A stretch of 64,000 nt of DNA from the NCBI RefSeq assembly GCF_002575655.3, contig NC_053039.3, forward strand, positions 241,406,622 to 241,470,621, read 5' to 3'. This document shows, piece after piece, positions 59,263 through 64,000 of the stretch (positions are counted from its first letter, which is position 1; every line of letters starts with the position of its first letter). Under the pieces are notes generated by a model. It made no database searches, was not told where the DNA came from, and was given only the letters and a program-made list of their open reading frames with translations. A program made the translations under genes and the position numbers. Source of the DNA: Aegilops tauschii subsp. strangulata. Its lineage: Eukaryota; Streptophyta; Magnoliopsida; Poales; Poaceae.

Positions 59263-60441
59263 ATGAAGAAGTCTGATAAGTTCGAGTGGACTCCTGAAGC
59301 TGATGCAGCATTTGCAGAGCTCAAAGCCCTGCTTTCCACCCAGCCGGTGCTTGCTGCCCCAATCAGCAAAGAGCCTTTACTGCTTTACATTGCAGCCACT
59401 GGACAAGTCGTCAGTATAGTACTTACGGTCGAGCGGGAAGAAGAAGGAAAAGCCTATAAAGTTCAGCGCCCAGTATATTATGTTTCTGAAGTTTTGACTC
59501 CATCAAAGCAAAGATATCCACGTTATCAGAAGCTTGTTTATGGGATTTATATGACCATGAAGAAGGTTGCACATTATTTCTCTGACCACTCCATTACAGT
59601 CGTCAGCGACACTCCATTATCAGAGATTCTGAACAACATAGATGCAACTGGTCGAGTGGCAAAGTGGGCGATTGAACTTCTTCCCTTGGATATTAAGTTT
59701 GAGGCAAAGAAAGCTATCAAGTCCCAAGCAATAGCAGATTTCCTCGTCGAGTGGATCGAACAGCAACTGCCGACTCACGTCCACTCGAAACACTGGACCA
59801 TGTTCTTTGATGGTTCCAAGATGCTGAATGGTTCCGGTGCTGGGGTGGTACTGGTATCCCCCCGAGGAGACAAGCTCAGATATGTTCTCCAGATTCACTT
59901 TAATTCCTCCAATAACGAAGCAGAATATGAAGCACTCTTATATGGGTTGCGTATGGCCATCTCACTCAGTGTTTGTCGCCTCATGGTTTACGGCGACTCA
60001 GATTTGGTAGTCAATCAAGTGATGAAGGAGTGGGATGTCAGAAGCCCAGCTATGACCGGTTACCGCAATGCGGTGAGGAAGTTGGAAAAGAAGTTTGAGG
60101 GGTTAGAGCTCCATCATATACCCCGACTGAAAAATCAAGCAGCCGATGATTTGGGAAAGATAGGTTCCAAGAGGGAAGCCATTCCCAGCAACGTGTTTTT
60201 GGAACACATTCATACACCTTCAGTTCAAGAAGATCCTTTCACTGAAGAGCCCCCGCAGCCTAAGAGTGCCACAGATCCGACTGAAGTCGAAGTCCCAGCC
60301 GTGGTCGACCTGATCATGGAGGTTTTGGCATCACTCCCGACTGGACAGTGCCATACATTGCGTATATCCTTAGGAAGTAACTCCCAGAGGATGAAGAAGA
60401 GGCTCGACAGATCGCCCGTCAATCCAAGGCCTTTACTGTGA
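59263..60441 (+). CDS. Dual RNase H region of element 5 pol
   Basis: The frame is open for 392 codons. The first RNase H is the degenerate gypsy one (YIAATGQVVSIVL, QRPVYYVSEVL, YFSDHSITVVSDTPL). The second is an extra, archaeal-type RNase H at about residues 180-300 with all four acids in place: FDGSK, NNEAEYEALLYGL, GDSDLVVNQV and AADDLGKIG. The extra domain is a known mark of the Tat lineage, gained by plant elements in addition to their own. Its active site is complete here while the flanking genes are broken. It ends in TGA at 60439-60441, where the frame shifts towards integrase. Confidence 0.88.
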   Translation: MKKSDKFEWTPEADAAFAELKALLSTQPVLAAPISKEPLLLYIAATGQVVSIVLTVEREEEGKAYKVQRPVYYVSEVLTPSKQRYPRYQKLVYGIYMTMKKVAHYFSDHSITVVSDTPLSEILNNIDATGRVAKWAIELLPLDIKFEAKKAIKSQAIADFLVEWIEQQLPTHVHSKHWTMFFDGSKMLNGSGAGVVLVSPRGDKLRYVLQIHFNSSNNEAEYEALLYGLRMAISLSVCRLMVYGDSDLVVNQVMKEWDVRSPAMTGYRNAVRKLEKKFEGLELHHIPRLKNQAADDLGKIGSKREAIPSNVFLEHIHTPSVQEDPFTEEPPQPKSATDPTEVEVPAVVDLIMEVLASLPTGQCHTLRISLGSNSQRMKKRLDRSPVNPRPLL

Positions 60442-61572
60442 TAAGAGGACAACTGTTCAGGGAAAGCGTAACCGGAGTCAGCCAGAAATGCATAACACCA
60501 GAAGAAGGTCAGTGATCCTCAACGACATCCACTCGGGGACCTGTGGTCACCATGTGTCCTCTCGGACCATTGTGGCCAAAGCATACCGAGCTGGATTTTA
60601 TTGGCCGCGAGCAAATGAAATGGCGAAAGATATAGTCGACAAATGTGAAGGCTGCCAGTTTTACTCCAATATGTCCCACAAGCCTGCGTCAGCCCTGAAG
60701 ACTATTCCACTCGTCTGGCCCTTTGCTGTTTGGGGATTGGATATGGTTGGACCCCTGAGGACTGGTAGGAGCGGCTTCACTCAGGTGCTTGTACCAGTCG
60801 ACAAGTTTACCAAATGGATTGAAGCCAAGCCTATCAAGAATCTTGAAGCCAGTACTGCCGTCGGCTTCATCAGAGAATTGACATTCAGATATGGAGTTCC
60901 GCACAGCATCGTCACTAACAACGGGTCGAACTTCGATTCGGATGAGTTCAGAGCCTTCTGTGTTTCCCAAGGCACACGAGTCGACTATGCTTTAGTCGCC
61001 CACCCCCAGTCGAATGGACAAGCAGAAAGAGCAAATGGCTTGATTCTCAAAGGACTGAAACCCCAACTGATGCGTGATCTCAAGCACGCAGCAGGCGCCT
61101 AGGTCGATGAACTTCCAACACTTCTTTGGGGATTGAGGACAACTCCCAATCGGTCGACTGGCCGAACTCCATTCTTCTTGGTTTATGGAGCTGAAGCTGT
61201 TCTACCGAGTGACTTGCTTCACAATGCACCCCGAGTCGAGCTCTTCTCTGAAGACGAAGCAGAACAGGCCCGGCAGGACGCAGTCGATTTCCTAGAGGAG
61301 GAAAGAGAGATGGCCTTAATACGGTTGACATTTATCAGCAAGACTTGCGTCGATTCCACGCCAGAAACGTGAGAGGCCGAGCGTTTCAAGAGGGAGACTT
61401 GGTTCTTCGAGTGGATCAGCAGAAACCACACAAGCTCGCCCCTGCTTGGGAAGGTCCCTTCATTGTCACCAGAGTTCTCCACAATGGAGCATACCATCTT
61501 TACAATGTCGAGTATTAGAAAGACGAGCCACGGGCTTGGAACGCGGAGCTGCTCCGCCCCTTTTATACTTAA
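60442..61572 (+). pseudogene. Integrase of element 5, catalytic Asp changed, stop and frameshift
   Basis: A zinc module (DIHSGTCGHH, CEGCQ) is followed by a core with GLDMVGP (first D). Next is IVTNNGSNF, where the second catalytic D is replaced by N (codon aac near 60917-60919), and then NGQAERANG (E). The ORF 60488-61102 ends at TAG, the frame goes on (LLWGLRTTPNRSTGRTP), and a shift near 61322 precedes the last part (FQEGDLVLR, LAPAWEGPFIVTRV). The end of pol is TAA 61570-61572. The D-to-N change fits a G-to-A transition and would abolish strand transfer. Confidence 0.88.
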
Positions 61573-61714
61573 GTACTCATTCGGATGAGATGTAATAAGA
61601 AATACCTTTGTAGTTTGTTTATCAAAGACAAGAGCTTTACAGCCTTCCTAAATGGTTGTCGTTGCTTTTGTTTGCGTCTGAAATCCCCCAGTGGGTGACT
61701 TTGCCGCGAATCCG

Positions 61715-62690
61715 TTTCGCCTAAAGTTTGAAAAATCCTACCGAGTGATGAGCAAGCCTCTCACTCGGGGGCTTAGCTGCAGTCCCATACACGCCTAAGT
61801 TCGTAAAATCCTACCGAGTGATGAGCAAGCCTCTCACTCGGGGGCTTAGCTGCAGTCCAGTACTCGCCTAAGTTTGTAAAACCCTACCGAGTGGTGAGCA
61901 ACCCTCCCACTCGGGGGCTTAGCTGCAGTCCAGTACTCGCCTAAGTTTGTAAAATCCTACCGAGTGGTGAGCAACCCTCCCACTCGGGGGCTTAGCTGCA
62001 GTCCAGTACTCGCCTAAGTTTGTAAAATCCTACCGAGTGGTGAGCAACCCTCCCACTCGGGGGCTTAGCTGCCGTCCAGTACTCGCCTAAGTTTGTAAAA
62101 TCCTACCGAGTGGTGAGCGACCCTCCCATTCGGGGCTTAGCTGCAGTCCAGTACTCGCCTAAGTTTGTAAAATCCTACCGAGTGATGAGCAAGCCTCTCA
62201 CTCGGGGGCTTAGCTGCAGTCCAGTACTCGCCTAAGTTTGTAAAATCCTACCGAGTGGAGAGCGACCCTCCCACTCGGGGGCTTAGCTGCAGTCCAGTAC
62301 TCGCCTAAGTTTGTAAAATCCTACCGAGTGGTGAGCAACCCTCCCACTCGGGGGCTTAGCTGCAGTCCAGTACTCGCCTAAGTTTGAAAAATCCTACCGA
62401 GTGGTGAGCAACCCTCCCACTCGGGGGCTTAGCTGCAGTCCAGGACTCGCCTAAGTTTGTAAATTCCTACCGAGTGGTGAGCAACCCTCCCACTCGGGGG
62501 GCTTAGCTGCAGTCCACTACTCGCCTAAGTTTGAAAAATCCTACCGAGTGGTGAGCAACCCTCCCACTCGGGGGCTTAGCTGCAGTCCAGTACTCGCCTA
62601 AGTTTGAAAAATCCTACCGAATGGTGAGCAACCCTCCCACTCGGGGGCTAAGCTGCAGTCTAGTACTCGCCTAAGTTCGAAGTCCATCCC
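61715..62690. repeat. 13-copy tandem array, 73-bp unit, after pol of element 5
   Basis: Copies of the anchor ccgag(a)tg start at 61741, 61814, 61887, 61960, 62033, 62106, 62178, 62251, 62324, 62397, 62470, 62544 and 62617. The period is 73 with single-base slips of 72 and 74. Unit landmarks are cctaccgagtggtgagca, cactcgggggcttagctgca and tactcgcctaagtttg. Units are almost identical, so expansion is recent. Bases 61573-61714 before it are plain AT-rich 3' sequence. Confidence 0.95.
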
Positions 62691-62910
62691 CATTCGCAAG
62701 GACGATGAGGTGCAGGTCGACTACAACATTCTCCTTCAGAGCTGCGCCACAAGTACAACGTGCGCTCCATCCCTATCCGCAAGGACGACGAGGTGCAGGT
62801 CGACTGCAACCTCCTCCTTCGGAGCTGCGCCACAAGTATAGCGTGCACTCCACCCTTATCCGCAAGGACGACGAGGTGCGGGTCGACTGGAGCATCAACC
62901 TCAGAGCTGC
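62684..62910 (+). repeat. Triplicated fragment of a ribosomal protein L26 (uL24) gene, 83-bp period
   Basis: Each copy contains coding sequence for part of plant ribosomal protein L26. The second copy (about 62737-62802) reads ELRHKYNVRSIPIRKDDEVQ, the family's well-known conserved stretch. The first copy (from 62684) starts within it (SIPIRKDDEVQV). The third (about 62820-62885) has changes (KYSVHSTLIRKDDEV), and the beginning of a fourth follows (SELHLK). The atccgcaag motif is at 62692, 62775 and 62858, period 83. Linkers of about 17 bases (gactgcaacctcctcct) join copies. The fragment is in frame within a copy, but 83 is not a multiple of three, so no long protein is made. This is a host-gene segment carried by the retrotransposon and then amplified. 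Confidence 0.85.
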
Positions 62911-63117
62911 ATCTCAAGCACAAAGATTATTCCGCGTGAAGAACAAATTCCACTCGAAGACAAATACAAGCATATTCAGAGATAAATCAAGTTTAGATAA
63001 ATCCTAAAGTTTAAGACCACGGATCAAAGTACTCGGGCATTCAGCCCGAAGGAGTTTAATGGTTACGAAATCACTCGGCATTCCGAGGCAAATTTAAGGC
63101 AGAGCATAAAAGTTTGT
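62911..63117. other. Spacer between RPL26-derived array and antisense ORF
   Basis: This is an AT-rich stretch with no ORF or repeat that I can support. It would hold the 3' untranslated end of the antisense transcript. Confidence 0.4.
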
Positions 63118-63964
63118 TCACTCCACAGGAGGAGGGCTGGCAGGCTCGACAAATTCGTCCAGGTCGATCCCGTCAGCAATCCGAGTGGCGGCAGCAATGA
63201 AAGTCTCCATGAAGGACTGGAAGTCGTGCCTCTTGGTGTTAGCAACTTTAATCTCCGCCAGCTTCTCTTCCCGAGCTTCTCGACAATGGACGCGAACCAG
63301 AGATAGAGCCACATCAGCGCCACACCGGGCAGAAGACTTCTTCCATTCTTGAATTCGACTGCGAGCTTCATTGAGCCGAGCCATCATAGACTCGAGGTCA
63401 TTCTGAAGTGTTGCCATGGGCCAGAGAGCTGTGTCAATCCGCGACATCGCGACTTTCAGTCGGGCGAGATAATCGACAACACCAGTGATGCGGGACTCCA
63501 GTCGGAGCACGTGCAGCTTCATCCTTCACTGGAGAGTTGATGGGGTCCAAGCTTGGTTCAATTCGCCCGGTCTCTTCCTCGAAGTCCCGGCAAAACTCTG
63601 CATACACAATTCAAGGGTAAGCCAATGATCATATGTTGAATCGACAAGAACAAACCAGTCGGATCAAAGGAAACACCTTCAAGCATGACGAACAACTTCT
63701 TAGCAAGGCTTCCCAGATAATTCTCCAGATTGTTCCTCCTGCGGGCAATACCTTCCATCTTCTCGTTCAGATTTTCCTTGTCCTTCTTCAGGCGAGTCAC
63801 TTCCTTATTGGCTTCGTCAAGGGCAGTTTTCAGCCTGGAGTTTTCTTCGTCCAATTTGCCGACTGAAGCCAACTTCTGTTCAACGAGCGCAGTTTTCTCA
63901 TCAGCTTTTTCCCGTGCGGCCGACAGATCTTGATCCTTTTTCGCCAGAGCTTGGTTCAGTTTCT
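63118..63964 (-). pseudogene. Antisense ORF of element 5, spliced, coiled coil, one frameshift
   Basis: The visible exons on the minus strand are 63964-63677 and 63597-63118. The intron between them starts GT (gtgttt) and ends AG (atgcag). Another AG acceptor lies just before 63964, so more exons lie beyond the window. The first visible exon is a strong coiled coil (LDEENSRLKTALDEANKEV, LKKDKENLNEKMEGI). The second continues (FCRDFEEETGRIEP) and, after a small deletion near 63520-63505, in another frame (RLESRITGVVDYLARLKVA, QEWKKSSARCGADVALSL). It ends DEFVEPASPPPVE. Tat elements such as Grande and Retand have an antisense ORF in this place; its role is unknown. Similar helical proteins are known from Triticeae as I recall. 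Confidence 0.7.
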
Positions 63965-64000
63965 CTGAAAGAAATAATGTTGGATTCAGAAAAAGCAGAA

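Larger units (their letters stand above)
54795..64000 (+). mobile_element. Ty3/gypsy Tat-lineage element 5, with tandem array, RPL26 fragments and antisense ORF
   Basis: It has a 5' LTR (54795-55345), primer site, gag, protease, RT, two RNase H domains and integrase. After pol come a 73-bp tandem array, an 83-bp array made from a ribosomal-protein gene fragment, and an antisense spliced ORF reaching the window end. Dual RNase H and an antisense ORF before the 3' LTR mark the Tat lineage. The left target duplication is probably tcgcc (54790-54794). The 3' LTR is not in the window. Confidence 0.88.

Noticed and set aside
61741..62690. Regular array considered as CRISPR
   Set aside because: Units are contiguous with no unique spacers, and the genome is a plant.
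1..64000. A single-copy host gene or an operon-like system
   Set aside because: All coding blocks could be placed inside mobile elements; the host-like RPL26 sequence is only a 66-base fragment.

Overview
The window is intergenic DNA from a large, transposon-filled grass genome. It most resembles Triticeae (wheat, Aegilops, barley group), because one element has the LTR ends and layout of the Angela/BARE-1/WIS copia group and the CACTA and Ty3/gypsy elements are of Triticeae type. That assignment is from memory of families, not from a search. I see no ordinary host gene, tRNA, rRNA or CRISPR. Almost every base can be placed in one of seven mobile elements that sit inside one another.

Layout. 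(1) 1-9921: a plus-strand Ty3/gypsy chromovirus with an ORF0 upstream of gag; the window start cuts its 5' LTR. (2) 9922-11630 and 46140-49238: two halves of an older plus-strand LTR element ('X', copia SIRE/Maximus-like by its purine tracts), carrying a long decayed ORF, a polypurine tract and the start of its 3' LTR. (3) 11631-46136: an outer CACTA transposon splitting X (3-bp target duplication agc). (4) 12659-38540: a minus-strand chromovirus inside that CACTA (duplication caggt). (5) 24798-37866: a minus-strand Angela/BARE-like copia element inside the right LTR of (4) (duplication caaac). (6) 25370-29754: a small CACTA inside one LTR of (5) (duplication ggt); the other LTR of (5) shows the empty site. 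(7) 49239-54794: a plus-strand Tat-lineage gypsy element with a deleted pol, inserted in the LTR of X. A second Tat-lineage element (54795 to beyond the window end) is inserted in it. The second carries dual RNase H, a 13-copy 73-bp array, a triplicated fragment of a ribosomal-protein L26 gene, and an antisense ORF with an intron.

Functionally, most retroelement genes are broken by stops, frameshifts or deletions, though several pol ORFs remain long. The most gene-like item is inside the small CACTA: four exons on the minus strand (27250 to 26052) joined by consensus GT/AG sites in matching phase, giving an uninterrupted 308-codon frame with two B3-like segments. The outer CACTA carries other cargo: a WRN-type exonuclease-like gene with changed catalytic positions and one frameshift, a coiled-coil gene with an internal repeat, and a minus-strand gene split by the 25.9-kb chromovirus. 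LTR divergence counted by eye is lowest for the Angela-like element and higher for its chromovirus host, which agrees with the insertion order.
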